Shown piece after piece: positions 44,381-52,615 of a DNA stretch of 64,000 nt. The notes under the pieces are model-generated. The model worked only from the letters and a program-made list of their open reading frames with translations, was not told where the DNA came from and searched no databases. How positions within the stretch are numbered: the first letter of the stretch is position 1; every line of letters starts with the position of its first letter. A program made the translations under genes and the position numbers. Source of the DNA: Verrucomicrobiota bacterium (GTDB lineage Bacteria; Verrucomicrobiota; Verrucomicrobiia; Limisphaerales; Pedosphaeraceae); contig JAJPHR010000097.1 of assembly GCA_021325145.1 (NCBI GenBank), positions 29,493-93,492 of the forward strand, read 5' to 3'.

Positions 44381-45982
44381 TCAGCGGCGCTTCTCTGAAA
44401 GCGACCGGACCATTTGTTCCAGGTCGCTCAATCGTTTTTGAAGTGAATCCACGTTTGCGGCTTTTTCCTTCAACGATTGAATCTCCGCGTCCTGTTCCTC
44501 GACCTTATGATGTTGCTTGATGAATTCATTGAGCAGCATCGCATTGACGGCTTCGTAACGGACGGAGTAAATCCGGCCGTGGTCATCGCGCATCACGAGG
44601 TCGGGATCAACCTTGTCCACTTCCTCGGCTACGAGGCCGAACTGCGGGACGCCCTTGGGGTCAAGTTCCGGTTTGTAGTGGAACGTGACGGGCCGGAGAG
44701 ACAGGAGCACGTCGCTGGCGTTGCCCATCCCCTGAATGTCTTGTTTGAAACGTTGCGAGGACGCCTGCAAGCCAAGTTGCCCGTTTGAATCCACGAAAAC
44801 CGGGGAGCCGGAGACGGCAGAACCACTGATGCCGGCAATCAATGCCGCGGTGTGCGTGCCCTGGGTGCCAATCCGGATGAGGTTGTTATCGAGTGCGTTG
44901 CCATTGTTGCCGATTTCAATGTTTGCGCTGCCAGTGACGAAATAGCCGGCCGCTTCGCCCAAGGCGATGTTAAAACCGCCGGTCCGGTTTTCATGGAGGG
45001 CGGAGTCGCCGATGGCCGTGTTTTCAATGCCGTTGGTATTGTTCACGAGCGCCTCGTCGCCAATGGCGGCGTTGAGGCTGCCGGCGGTGTTGGCGTGCAA
45101 GGCGCGTTCGCCGATGGCGGTGTTGTAGTTTCCACTGGTATTCGAGACCAGCGCTTCGAAACCGGTGGCCACGTTGTTGGTTCCATTGGTGCTGTTCATC
45201 AAGGCCCGATAGCCCACGGCGGTATTGGCCGAAACCAGGTTGGAGTAGAGCGTCTGATAACCGAATGCCGTGTTGGAACTGCCGATCGAATTGGAAAAAA
45301 GCGCCTGGTAACCGGCGGCGGTGTTGAAGTTGCCGCTGGTGTTTGCGGAAAGCGCATGATCGCCGCTGGCCGAGTTGCCGGAGCCGGTGGTGTCGTGAAA
45401 CAGCGCGGCCATGCCCACCCCGGTGTCGCCGGCGCCCGTGAGCGTCAAATTGCCCGCGCCCGAGCCGGCGAAGAGATTCTCTGTTCCGTAGGCTTGCAGC
45501 AGCGTGCTGCTGCCGGAATAGATAATCCCGGTGTTGGTGGTCGTGGTTGGCAGGTTCAAATTGGTAATGGTGACCGAACTGGAAAAACTTCCGGCTGCCC
45601 CGGCAAAAATCGCATAGGGAGTCGGCGAAAATCGCTGGCGGGGGGAAAGCGTGATGATGGTTCCATTGCCGTTGGTACGCGCGCCGACTTCCAGGAACCG
45701 CGTCGCGCCGGAGAATTGGCTGCCAAAATCCAACGTCACGTTAAAAAGCCCGTTGCTCACGCCGGTGGCGAGGTTCGTAATGGCAGTTCCCTGGGGCGTG
45801 CCATTGGTAATGGCATCGTAAACCGTGAACCGCAGATCGTAGGAACCGTTCGCGGGATTTGCACCGTCATTCAAGCGGCCCTGGTAGGTAAAGGCGGTGC
45901 CTTGGGCGCAGGTGGAGAGTTGGGAGTTGAGGGCCGCCAGCAGCAGGCCGAGGAGCGTTAGCAGTTTGGTTTTAGCTTTCAT
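44381..45982 (-). CDS. Secreted head-repeat protein with S74 intramolecular chaperone
   Basis: A 533-residue surface protein. Signal peptide, then the FTYQGRLN...PTPYAIFAGAA domain shared with 9432-12614 (about residues 27-130), then about 10 repeats of 22-24 residues of the form NTAIG..AL..NT.G, as in trimeric autotransporter heads. The C-terminus (about 405-533) is a peptidase S74 domain (SSQRFKQDIQGM, FHYKPE, GLVAEEVDKV) followed by a coiled coil (VEEQDAEIQSLKEKAANVDSLQKRL). S74 domains fold trimeric fibres and then cut themselves off; here the Ser of SSQRFK is in place. The ATG at 45982 fits the signal peptide. Confidence 0.82.
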   Translation of the reverse strand: MKAKTKLLTLLGLLLAALNSQLSTCAQGTAFTYQGRLNDGANPANGSYDLRFTVYDAITNGTPQGTAITNLATGVSNGLFNVTLDFGSQFSGATRFLEVGARTNGNGTIITLSPRQRFSPTPYAIFAGAAGSFSSSVTITNLNLPTTTTNTGIIYSGSSTLLQAYGTENLFAGSGAGNLTLTGAGDTGVGMAALFHDTTGSGNSASGDHALSANTSGNFNTAAGYQALFSNSIGSSNTAFGYQTLYSNLVSANTAVGYRALMNSTNGTNNVATGFEALVSNTSGNYNTAIGERALHANTAGSLNAAIGDEALVNNTNGIENTAIGDSALHENRTGGFNIALGEAAGYFVTGSANIEIGNNGNALDNNLIRIGTQGTHTAALIAGISGSAVSGSPVFVDSNGQLGLQASSQRFKQDIQGMGNASDVLLSLRPVTFHYKPELDPKGVPQFGLVAEEVDKVDPDLVMRDDHGRIYSVRYEAVNAMLLNEFIKQHHKVEEQDAEIQSLKEKAANVDSLQKRLSDLEQMVRSLSEKRR

Positions 45983-46140
45983 ACATTGGCACGTAGAATT
46001 GCACGGCGTACCGGCTTTGGCAACCAGCAGGAGCTTCGCGCATCCTTCCCGGATCAATCGGTTGATCTGGCGTCCAGGCCAAAGGGACTCCACCTTTAAA
46101 AAAGAATGGAAAAAAACTGCGGGCGTGGGAAGATTTACGC

Positions 46141-47892
46141 ATGGCATCGACAGAGAGTGTGGAGCACAGCGTCGCTTCGGTGGAAGAGGTGCAACAGGGA
46201 TGGCACGAACTGACCCTGAGAGTCCGGCAACTGGAAGCGGAACACGCCGCGCTGGACCTGGAAAACAAGTCCTTGCGCTTCCTGGTAGAGCGGGTCATTG
46301 AGCATCGGCAGAAATCCCATGCGGAACTTATTTTGCTGCTGACCGGCCTGGTCACCAAGCTGCCGATCAATGATGTCGGCCTGGTGGTGTCGCGGTTGGT
46401 AGAGCATAACCGGCATTTGAGCGAGGTGTGCGCGGCGCTGGCCAAGGGCAAGGCGGATTCAGAGTTGCCGACGCCGATGGTGCTAAAGGCCCTGGAAAGC
46501 ACGAAACGCGAACTGCTCGCCGCCCTGAAGCCGGCCATTGAGGAACTGATCCAATTGGAGACGTCGCTGGACAGCGAGATGCTGCGGTCGTTGGTGGCGG
46601 ACCCGGGCTTGTTTTATTCTCCCGCCGTGGTGCGGGCGAACCGGTGCTTTGTCAAGGGGCAGGTTCCGCGAGAGCGAGTGGTCAAGGAATTTGGCGAGCA
46701 GGCGCTGGTCTTCTTCAATGACATGACCACCGATCCCAAGCTCAACCCGAATCCAAAGCCGGAAGAGATCGTCATGGCGTTCAAGCCCGATTTTGAAGGC
46801 TGGTTTGCGCAAAATGCGGCGCTCGTTCCGGGCAAGCACGAAGAGCTAATGGCGCTTTACCAACGAGTCCAGCGCAGCAAGGCGTCCACGGAACAATCGC
46901 GGGCGCAGCGGATTGCCTTTCAAAAAGTGTCGTTCATCCTGGAGATGATTCATTATTACGAGAACCAGAGCACCGAAGCGCCGGATGTGGTGTTCGCGCA
47001 GCGGCTGCCCGCGCTGGTGGAAACCTTGGTGATTTCGAATCCCCAGGACAAACTGGAGGAAAAAGCCGTCGTGCAGGTCGAAGGCTTGCTGGCTTTTGTC
47101 ATCAACCCGGACCATCGTTTGATGGTCATCAACAACATGGGCAAGAGCGGCGGGGCGGGCAGGACCTTGAGATATGTGCTGCGGCTGCGGATGGAGAAAG
47201 GCCCCGATCTGGACGAATCGATCACGGAATTCCTCAAACACCTCGTCCCTTCCGCGCCACAGAAGCCGCCGGCGCCGGCGGCGCTGACGCCGGTTTTGCA
47301 GTTGCTCCCCGCCGAGATGCAAAAGCGCGTGGTCAGGCACATCCTTTCGTTGGAGCGGATCCGGCGGGACGACGCGGAGGCATTGGGCCGCGCAGTGGGC
47401 AAGGAATTGGGTTTAGCTGGGCTGGAAATGGAGGCACGGTCGCAGGCCGAAATGTCGCCGGAAGTCGAGCGGGAGATTGCCTGGCGAAAGATCAAGGAAC
47501 TCATCACGCAACGCGCGGACCCCACGGCGATCGCCGCCGCGTTTCGCGACCGGTTGCACGCGAAGTATGATTCCGACGAACTCAAGCAGAGCTGGTTGAC
47601 GCTGAGCGATGCGGACCCAATGTCGTTGATCCGGACTTTTTGCCAACTGCCTTATCTGCCGGATGGCCGGACCGATTCAATCGCCCGGACGGTAATGGAA
47701 ACGTACACCACCCGGCTCACCCATGAGAAATATGCCGCCACCTACACCAAGGTGGCGAACAGCCTGAGAAACATGTACCGCGCCAAGCCGGATAGTCCGA
47801 CACTGCTTAATTTTTTGGCGCTGATGAGATGGGTGGACCCGGTCGCCGCGGACAAGCTAAGCATGGACATTGGGATGAGTCCGGCGCAGTAA
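46141..47892 (+). CDS. Conserved cytoplasmic protein of unknown function
   Basis: A 583-residue protein with no signal peptide or membrane segment. An N-terminal coiled-coil (about 18-60, ELTLRVRQLEAEHAALDLENKSL) is followed by a mostly helical body. I know no family for it. It contains PVVR- and DADPMSLIRTFCQLPYLPDGR-type stretches and a short Pro/Ala linker (about 375-390). It is divergent from the S74 protein gene, 158 bases apart, and followed by a CGTAGCAGCC element. Likely a real gene because of length, codon pattern and complete frame. Confidence 0.7.
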   Translation: MASTESVEHSVASVEEVQQGWHELTLRVRQLEAEHAALDLENKSLRFLVERVIEHRQKSHAELILLLTGLVTKLPINDVGLVVSRLVEHNRHLSEVCAALAKGKADSELPTPMVLKALESTKRELLAALKPAIEELIQLETSLDSEMLRSLVADPGLFYSPAVVRANRCFVKGQVPRERVVKEFGEQALVFFNDMTTDPKLNPNPKPEEIVMAFKPDFEGWFAQNAALVPGKHEELMALYQRVQRSKASTEQSRAQRIAFQKVSFILEMIHYYENQSTEAPDVVFAQRLPALVETLVISNPQDKLEEKAVVQVEGLLAFVINPDHRLMVINNMGKSGGAGRTLRYVLRLRMEKGPDLDESITEFLKHLVPSAPQKPPAPAALTPVLQLLPAEMQKRVVRHILSLERIRRDDAEALGRAVGKELGLAGLEMEARSQAEMSPEVEREIAWRKIKELITQRADPTAIAAAFRDRLHAKYDSDELKQSWLTLSDADPMSLIRTFCQLPYLPDGRTDSIARTVMETYTTRLTHEKYAATYTKVANSLRNMYRAKPDSPTLLNFLALMRWVDPVAADKLSMDIGMSPAQ

Positions 47893-47917
47893 CACGTGTG
47901 TGAACTATTCCACATCC

Positions 47918-47986
47918 CGTAGCAGCCAACGTGAGGAGGCTCTGTATTTTTTCCTAAATTTAGAGCCTTCTCGCGTCTGCGCTACG
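47918..47986. repeat. CGTAGCAGCC-type inverted repeat
   Basis: CGTAGCAGCCAACGTGAGGAGGCTCTG and TAGAGCCTTCTCGCGTCTGCGCTACG form a long hairpin with a T-rich loop. Same family as 29096-29153 and 30861-30941. It sits between the convergent 46141 gene and 48027 gene and may terminate both. Confidence 0.85.
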
Positions 47987-48026
47987 ATGCCTTTAAGTTA
48001 CTTCCGAACCAGGCGTTGCCTTCGGA

Positions 48027-49190
48027 TTATTTCTCCGCTCTCAGACCTGCAGCCAATCTCCCTTCCGGCGTGAAATCGAGGCCGCGAAAAGCGACGTTCG
48101 TGCTTCCGGCCTGGGCCACGGTGGTGACGACGGCGGTCGCGTTGGTATCGACGATGCGGACGACCCGGTTCGAATTCACGCTTCCACCGTAACCTTCCGT
48201 GGTGGTGGCATAAATGACCGGCGCAGTGCCGCTAAAGTCCACGGCGAGGCCGAAGCAACCATCCGCGTGGTTGTCGGCGGGCGGAATGTTTTGTGGAATT
48301 GGGAAGCTGTAGGCGAGTCTCCAGGCGTTCCCGGATTTGACGTATTTTTGAATCCCGACCGCAGTGTCGGCCATGTAGGCAATCGTCCCGGTGGGATCCA
48401 GGTCGAAGCCAACGGTGCCTTTGCAAGTGGGCTGGGCCGGAACGACCACGTCCAGGGAAACCAGGGCGTCATGCGGCAATGGGGTCGAAACTCCGGACGC
48501 GTCCACGAAATGATAGATGCCCGCCGGTTTGTCGATCGCCACGCCATCGGCGCGATTCAGGGTGGCGTAGAGAATGTTGTTGATGATCTTGACGGCGCGG
48601 GTGTTCTCGATCCCGGTGAATTGAACGGGCGTCGGTGATTTGGAGGAATTAAAATACAGCGTGCCATAGGCGCTGCCGCAGCCCCAGAAATTGTTCGTGC
48701 CGTCGGTGGCAATGCCGCGCGGGTTCATTTTACCAGACCAGGTGGCGCCCTGGTAGGCGGTCGTGTGGATCGCGCCGGAGGCGTCGATGGTGCAGAAGCC
48801 GCGCGGAATTTCAAGCAAGGAGGGAGTGCCGTTGCTTTGAAGGAGGCTCATTCCGTAACCGGCAAAGGCCAGCAGTGCATGATCGCTGGAGCGGGTCAAA
48901 TTGCCTTCCGTTGCTGCATGACCATTGAAGAAAAACGCATTCGGGCCATTGGTGGGAATCGCCACCGTGAACGACGCGCTGGAGTTGTTCGAGTTGGGGT
49001 CGAATTGGTCCACGAAGATCGGCGCTTGTTTTAGGCGAAGGTCGATTATTCCATCGCCGGCGCGCAATACCGCCAGTTGGCGGGGAAGGAACTGCGATTT
49101 CTGGGCGTTCGCAGCCAGGGCCATCAGGGCGAGAAACCCACCTGTCAGAATCGTTTTTTTCACGTTGGGTTGGAGTCGAATAGAATGCAT
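48027..49190 (-). CDS. Secreted beta-propeller protein
   Basis: A 387-residue protein with a signal peptide (ILTGGFLALMALAANA) and a mature part in which repeated strands with NPRGIATDGTNNFWGCGS, TVGFDLDPTGTIAYMADT and GLDFTPEGRL suggest an NHL/YncE-like beta-propeller. The many Asn/Ser/Thr residues are typical of surface proteins. No catalytic motif is visible. The ATG at 49190 fits the signal peptide. Confidence 0.7.
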   Translation of the reverse strand: MHSIRLQPNVKKTILTGGFLALMALAANAQKSQFLPRQLAVLRAGDGIIDLRLKQAPIFVDQFDPNSNNSSASFTVAIPTNGPNAFFFNGHAATEGNLTRSSDHALLAFAGYGMSLLQSNGTPSLLEIPRGFCTIDASGAIHTTAYQGATWSGKMNPRGIATDGTNNFWGCGSAYGTLYFNSSKSPTPVQFTGIENTRAVKIINNILYATLNRADGVAIDKPAGIYHFVDASGVSTPLPHDALVSLDVVVPAQPTCKGTVGFDLDPTGTIAYMADTAVGIQKYVKSGNAWRLAYSFPIPQNIPPADNHADGCFGLAVDFSGTAPVIYATTTEGYGGSVNSNRVVRIVDTNATAVVTTVAQAGSTNVAFRGLDFTPEGRLAAGLRAEK

Positions 49191-49337
49191 CGTCAAGCGA
49201 CCGGACTTCGACGCCTTCGGCAATGGAAGCGCGGTGACCGATTAAGACCGGAGTCGGTTACAAATGGATGGCAATTAGGTGACGGTCGTGTGAAATCAGT
49301 GGCTGGCGGCTGGCTGAGAGTGTGGAGTCCCGGCAGA

Positions 49338-50417
49338 CTAGCCGCGCACGTGCATCGTCCCCGCCTTCACCTGCCAGCGGCACCAATCGCGTCCCAGTTC
49401 GCGCGGCCAGTTTTCCTCGGTGCAGGTCATGAACACCTGGCCGCGGGCGTGGTGCGCGCGCTCCAGCAAGGGCAGAAGGCCACTGCGACGCTTCACGTCC
49501 AATTCGCCCATGACGTCGTCGATCAACAAAATCGGCGGAGAACCGTGCAGGCCGGTGAGATATTCCGCCTGGGCCATCTTGAGGGCGAGCGCGAGCGTGC
49601 GTTTCTGGCCCTCGCTGCCGAATTGCGCCGCGCTGCGGCCGTTCAATTGGAACTGCAGTTCGTCCCGATGCGGGCCGATGATCGTCGAGCGGTAAGTGCG
49701 TTCGCGCTTGCGGGACTGGGCGAGTTCCACCGCGAAGTCCTGTTTGACGCCGGGCTGATATTCCAGGCGCAACTCCTCCGCGTCATTCGAGATGCGCCGG
49801 TAGGCGAGCCGCGCCAGCGGCGATATTTTCGGCGCGAGCTCGCGGCGGAAACGGATGATTTCGTTGCCCAATTTGACGAGTTCAGCCGAAAAGCTGTCCA
49901 GGGCCGCTTCATCCGGCGAGTGACGCTTCAACAACGCGTTGCGGGAACGAAGCGCGCGCGCGTAGCGCTGCAAGAGCCCCAAATAACCCGGATGCGTCTG
50001 GGTGAGCAGCAAATCGATGAACCGCCGCCGGCTGCGCGCCGGCCCTTTGATGAGTTGCAGGTCCTCGGTGCAAAAGACGACCACGCGCAACACCCCGAGA
50101 TAATCTGAAAGCTTGCGCACCGGCTGGGCGTCCAGGCTTAGCTTCCGTTCCGCGGCGGACCAATACATTTTGATTTCATGTTCGCCCTGGCCCACGATTT
50201 TGCCGCCGACAAAATAACCCTTCTGACCCTGGCGGATCATGTGCGCCCCGCCCACGCCCCGAAACGAGCGCAGCGTCGCCATCAGGTAGATGGCTTCGAG
50301 AATGTTCGTTTTGCCCTGGGCATTGTCGCCGAGCAGCACATGAAACCCGGGCGCAAAACTGGCATCCAACCGCGCATAGTTGCGGAAGTCGCGTAATCTG
50401 AGATGATCGAGATGCAC
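49338..50417 (-). CDS. recF: DNA replication and repair protein RecF
   Basis: A 359-residue SMC-like ATPase that loads RecA at gaps. Walker A GDNAQGKTN is at residues 30-38, the signature region FGSEGQKRTLALALK is near 275, and Walker B with the following Asp is ILLIDDVMGELD. Length matches RecF. In many bacteria recF lies next to dnaA-dnaN-gyrB; none of these is here, so the usual cluster is broken up. Upstream lies a gene-poor repeat island. Confidence 0.93.
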   Translation of the reverse strand: MHLDHLRLRDFRNYARLDASFAPGFHVLLGDNAQGKTNILEAIYLMATLRSFRGVGGAHMIRQGQKGYFVGGKIVGQGEHEIKMYWSAAERKLSLDAQPVRKLSDYLGVLRVVVFCTEDLQLIKGPARSRRRFIDLLLTQTHPGYLGLLQRYARALRSRNALLKRHSPDEAALDSFSAELVKLGNEIIRFRRELAPKISPLARLAYRRISNDAEELRLEYQPGVKQDFAVELAQSRKRERTYRSTIIGPHRDELQFQLNGRSAAQFGSEGQKRTLALALKMAQAEYLTGLHGSPPILLIDDVMGELDVKRRSGLLPLLERAHHARGQVFMTCTEENWPRELGRDWCRWQVKAGTMHVRG

Positions 50418-51186
50418 CGCTAACGCAGTTTCGTCGGAGAACCGCTTCTTGGCAATCTCCTGGTGCGGGAAAGGGATTGGCTCAACCCAAGCCGTCTCAG
50501 GCTGGCTGCTCCGAACTTCGCCTTCAGCCTTTGACGTTCAGCCCTGTTCAATTCTACCCGGTCAAACCCGCCCAAACCCGTTCAAACCCGGTTCGAACCC
50601 GCCAAAACCCGGTTTGAACCCGGTCCGACCCGTGGTGGAGGCGGCGCGCGGCGCCGTTCCCGGGGGTGAGCTTTCCCCGATCAAAGTTTCTCGCTTGAAC
50701 CCCCGAACCCAAACCCACTTCCAGACGCGGCCAACCGATTCTCCCGCTCCTCTGGGAGAGGGCCAGGATGAAGGGCGCTGTTCGTTCCAGGTTCATGGTG
50801 AGGGGAATTGAACTCGAAAGCCAGGAACCTTCGGCTCATCAAATTCGTGCTTTAAAATGTCAAAGAACCTTCCCGGCTGCCGCCTGAGGACCCTTCACAG
50901 GGTCCCCGGCGCAACCGGGCTAAATTCACCAGCGCCAAGGCGTCAGGCCTTGGTCGTTAGTCATTGGACATTCCGGCGCTCATCGCGCCGGCCCCTCCCA
51001 GTCCTTCACTTCACTGCGCCGCCAAATAAAGCACGAGCGACCGCACCGTGCAAATGAATTCTGAATATTTCTTTGTCGCCAATTCTGGTGACAAGCCCGT
51101 TTCCGCCCCGCCCGGATGCGCCATCGACCTCGCAAGGTATGGAGTCCCCCTTTAGCTCAGCCTCCGGGGAAACGTCGCAGCCTGGC
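50418..51186. other. Gene-poor repeat-rich interval upstream of recF
   Basis: No frame has a protein signature. The stretch holds the AACCCG array described separately, hairpin-rich pieces with CTCCTCTGGGAGAGGG (50750-50763), CACAGGGTCCCC and CGCCAAGGCGTCAGGCCTTGG, typical of decayed dispersed repeats. The recF promoter should be at the left end, but is not clear. Confidence 0.5.
50556..50632. repeat. ACCCG tandem array with helical-turn period
   Basis: Eight ACCCG copies at 50556, 50566, 50576, 50586, 50597, 50607, 50618 and 50628, spaced 10 or 11 bases apart. The spacing of about one DNA turn puts all copies on one face of the helix. No coding content. Confidence 0.85.
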
Positions 51187-51283
51187 AAATCCCAACGGGA
51201 TTTAATCATTCAGCCCAGGGTTGCGAGGAAACGAGCTACCCTGGGTGGGCGAGCATAAATTCATCAACCCTGAAAGGGTTGAA
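51187..51283. repeat. Three-hairpin REP array, left flank of RAYT
   Basis: In order: AAATCCCAACGGGATTT; CAGCCCAGGGTTGCG...CTACCCTGGGTG; AACCCTGAAAGGGTT. The last hairpin ends just at the RAYT stop codon. The same order recurs at 51973-52068 and the reverse order at 51751-51877, so the RAYT gene is framed by inverted copies. Confidence 0.85.
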
Positions 51284-51739
51284 TCAATCCCACACATACC
51301 GTTCATCAAAATCAACCTCGTAACGCCGAAGCAATTGGCGAAATTCATCCTGAAACGAAACCTTGCGATGATGCTCCTCCTGCCCGGCAACATAATCCCG
51401 CACTGAGGCAATCTGCGAAAAACCGATGGAGAAAATTCCGTAGCCATTTTGCCACGCGAAGTCCTGCGTGTCCTTGCTTTTGGTTTTAACCCACAGCGAC
51501 GAGCCTCGCTTCACTTCCTTGACCATCGCCGCCGCCTCGCAGGTTCGCGACAACGCGCACAGCAGATGGATATGATCCTCGACCCCGCCCACGATAATTG
51601 GCTGGCAGTCGAGATTGGTCAGAATTCCGCCAAGGTAGCGGTACAATTCCTCCCGGAGAACTTTGTCGCGCAGGAATGGTCGGCGTTCCTTTGTCGAGAA
51701 CACCGTATGCACCAGAATCTTTGCGAGCGATTGTGGCAT
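51284..51739 (-). CDS. REP-associated tyrosine transposase (RAYT), IS200/Y1 type
   Basis: A 151-residue HUH-type Y1 transposase. It has the histidine pair H56-I-H58 in EDHIHLL, the nucleophile Tyr116 in VRDYVAGQEEHH with the family's YxxxQxxHH layout, and the N-terminal LVHTVFSTKERRPFL of the RAYT/IS200-like branch. These enzymes cut and join single-stranded DNA at REP hairpins, and spread REPs through genomes. The ATG at 51739 was taken; a TTG at 51754 inside the flanking hairpin adds five residues. Inverted hairpin arrays lie on both sides. Confidence 0.9.
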   Translation of the reverse strand: MPQSLAKILVHTVFSTKERRPFLRDKVLREELYRYLGGILTNLDCQPIIVGGVEDHIHLLCALSRTCEAAAMVKEVKRGSSLWVKTKSKDTQDFAWQNGYGIFSIGFSQIASVRDYVAGQEEHHRKVSFQDEFRQLLRRYEVDFDERYVWD

Positions 51740-51750
51740 GGTTTTCTGGT

Positions 51751-51877
51751 TCAACCCTTTCAGGGTAGTTGGTTCGTCTGGACGCCGACCCAGCGTAGCT
51801 CGTGCCTTCCGTCTTCGCTTCGCTCCGACGCGGCACGCGCAACGCTGGGCTGAATGATTGCAATCCCTTCGGGATTT
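51751..51877. repeat. Three-hairpin REP array, right flank of RAYT (inverted)
   Basis: AACCCTTTCAGGGT; CCCAGCGTAGCTCGT...GCGCAACGCTGGGCTG; AATCCCTTCGGGATTT. This is the mirror image of the left flank, with an extra GC-rich hairpin (GTGCCTTCCG...CGGCAC) in the loop of the middle one. Confidence 0.85.
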
Positions 51878-51972
51878 CCACCAGCCAATTCAACGCGGCA
51901 TTGCGCTGGGCTGGTGAGGAACCAAATCAGCGAGGCTGCTTGTTCGCCGACTTTGTCGGCATAGCAAATCCC

Positions 51973-52068
51973 AATCCCAACGGGATTTAATCATTCAGCC
52001 CTCGGTTGCGCGGAACGCGCTACCCTGGGAATTCGCAGAACAAATTCATCAACCCTGAAAGGGTTGAA
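51973..52068. repeat. Second left-type REP array
   Basis: AATCCCAACGGGATTT; CAGCCCTCGGTTGCGCGG...CTACCCTGGG; AACCCTGAAAGGGTT. Almost the same as 51187-51283, and it too runs straight into a RAYT 3' end (now a stub). Confidence 0.85.
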
Positions 52069-52113
52069 TCAATCCCGCATATTACGTTGGTCAAAATTAA
52101 TCTCGTAACGCCT
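52069..52113 (-). pseudogene. 3' stub of a second RAYT gene
   Basis: Reverse translation gives RRYEINFDQRNMRD and a stop, matching the C-terminus RRYEVDFDERYVWD of the intact RAYT. It joins the left-type REP array exactly as in the intact unit. Everything upstream of about 15 residues is gone. It marks a second, decayed RAYT unit next to the first. Confidence 0.8.
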
Positions 52114-52136
52114 TCGCATGCAGAAAATAGCCAGAG

Positions 52137-52568
52137 TTATGGTTTAACCCATTTCTCTTGCGGACCTGAGTCTCTTGCATTTTCTTTTGGAGATTGTAAC
52201 AAGATAGAACGGATCAACGAAACTAAAAGCGCCGTTGGGACAGAGAACCAAAAGGCGAAGAGGAAAAAGTAAAATGACCTCGCATGGCTCAGTCTGTCAA
52301 CACCCAGCCCCAGTAAACCTGCAAATGCAATGTACACGATCCCCGCCGCTACAGAACTCACCATTGTGGCCACCCGACGGTTGCAGTACCGCTCAATTGA
52401 ACGCTTCACAACCAAAAATCAGGCAATCGCCGAAAACAGAAAACAGAGCGTCAATTCGATAGCTTCCCAATACCAGCGGCGAACCTTCCTAATACGAATA
52501 GCAAGAGCTGATACATAGAGTATGTAACTGCTCAATACGGCGATTAGCATCAGGCTTGAAAGCTGCAT
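52137..52568 (-). pseudogene. Four-helix membrane protein broken by an in-frame TGA
   Basis: From ATG 52568 a frame runs 49 codons (MQLSSLMLIAVLSSYILYV...LCFLFSAIA), stops at TGA (52421-52419), and the same frame continues open to TAA at 52137 with FLVVKRSIERYC...FYFFLFAFWFSVPTALLV. Joined, it would be a 143-residue protein with four membrane helices; the TGA falls in the middle of helix 2, where Trp would fit. A single nonsense change or sequencing error is the simplest reading. The second part may alternatively restart at TTG 52415 or GTG 52409. No family recognised. Confidence 0.65.
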
Positions 52569-52615
52569 GGCTTCAAATTAGTGCATCCCGCCAAAGGTTG
52601 GCATGGGTTTGCTTC

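Noticed and set aside
50556..50632. CRISPR array
   Set aside because: Units are 10-11 bases with no spacers; nothing in the window has CRISPR repeat/spacer spacing and no cas gene is present.
49338..50632. Chromosomal origin next to recF
   Set aside because: No DnaA-box cluster, AT-rich unwinding stretch, dnaA or dnaN is present; the tandem ACCCG array alone does not support an origin.
50449..50811. 120-codon Pro-rich frame over the ACCCG array
   Set aside because: It is only the translation of the tandem repeat and has no start context or domain.
51006..51209. 67-codon minus-strand frame upstream of the left REP array
   Set aside because: No domain, no ribosome-binding site, lies among decayed repeats; not enough to call a gene.
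51486..51893. 135-codon frame overlapping the RAYT and its right REP array
   Set aside because: It crosses the REP hairpins and lies in another frame than the RAYT, which has all catalytic residues.
52419..52421. TGA as selenocysteine or as a reassigned Trp codon
   Set aside because: No SECIS-like hairpin or Sec machinery is seen, and many genes in the window end in TGA normally. A nonsense change is simpler.
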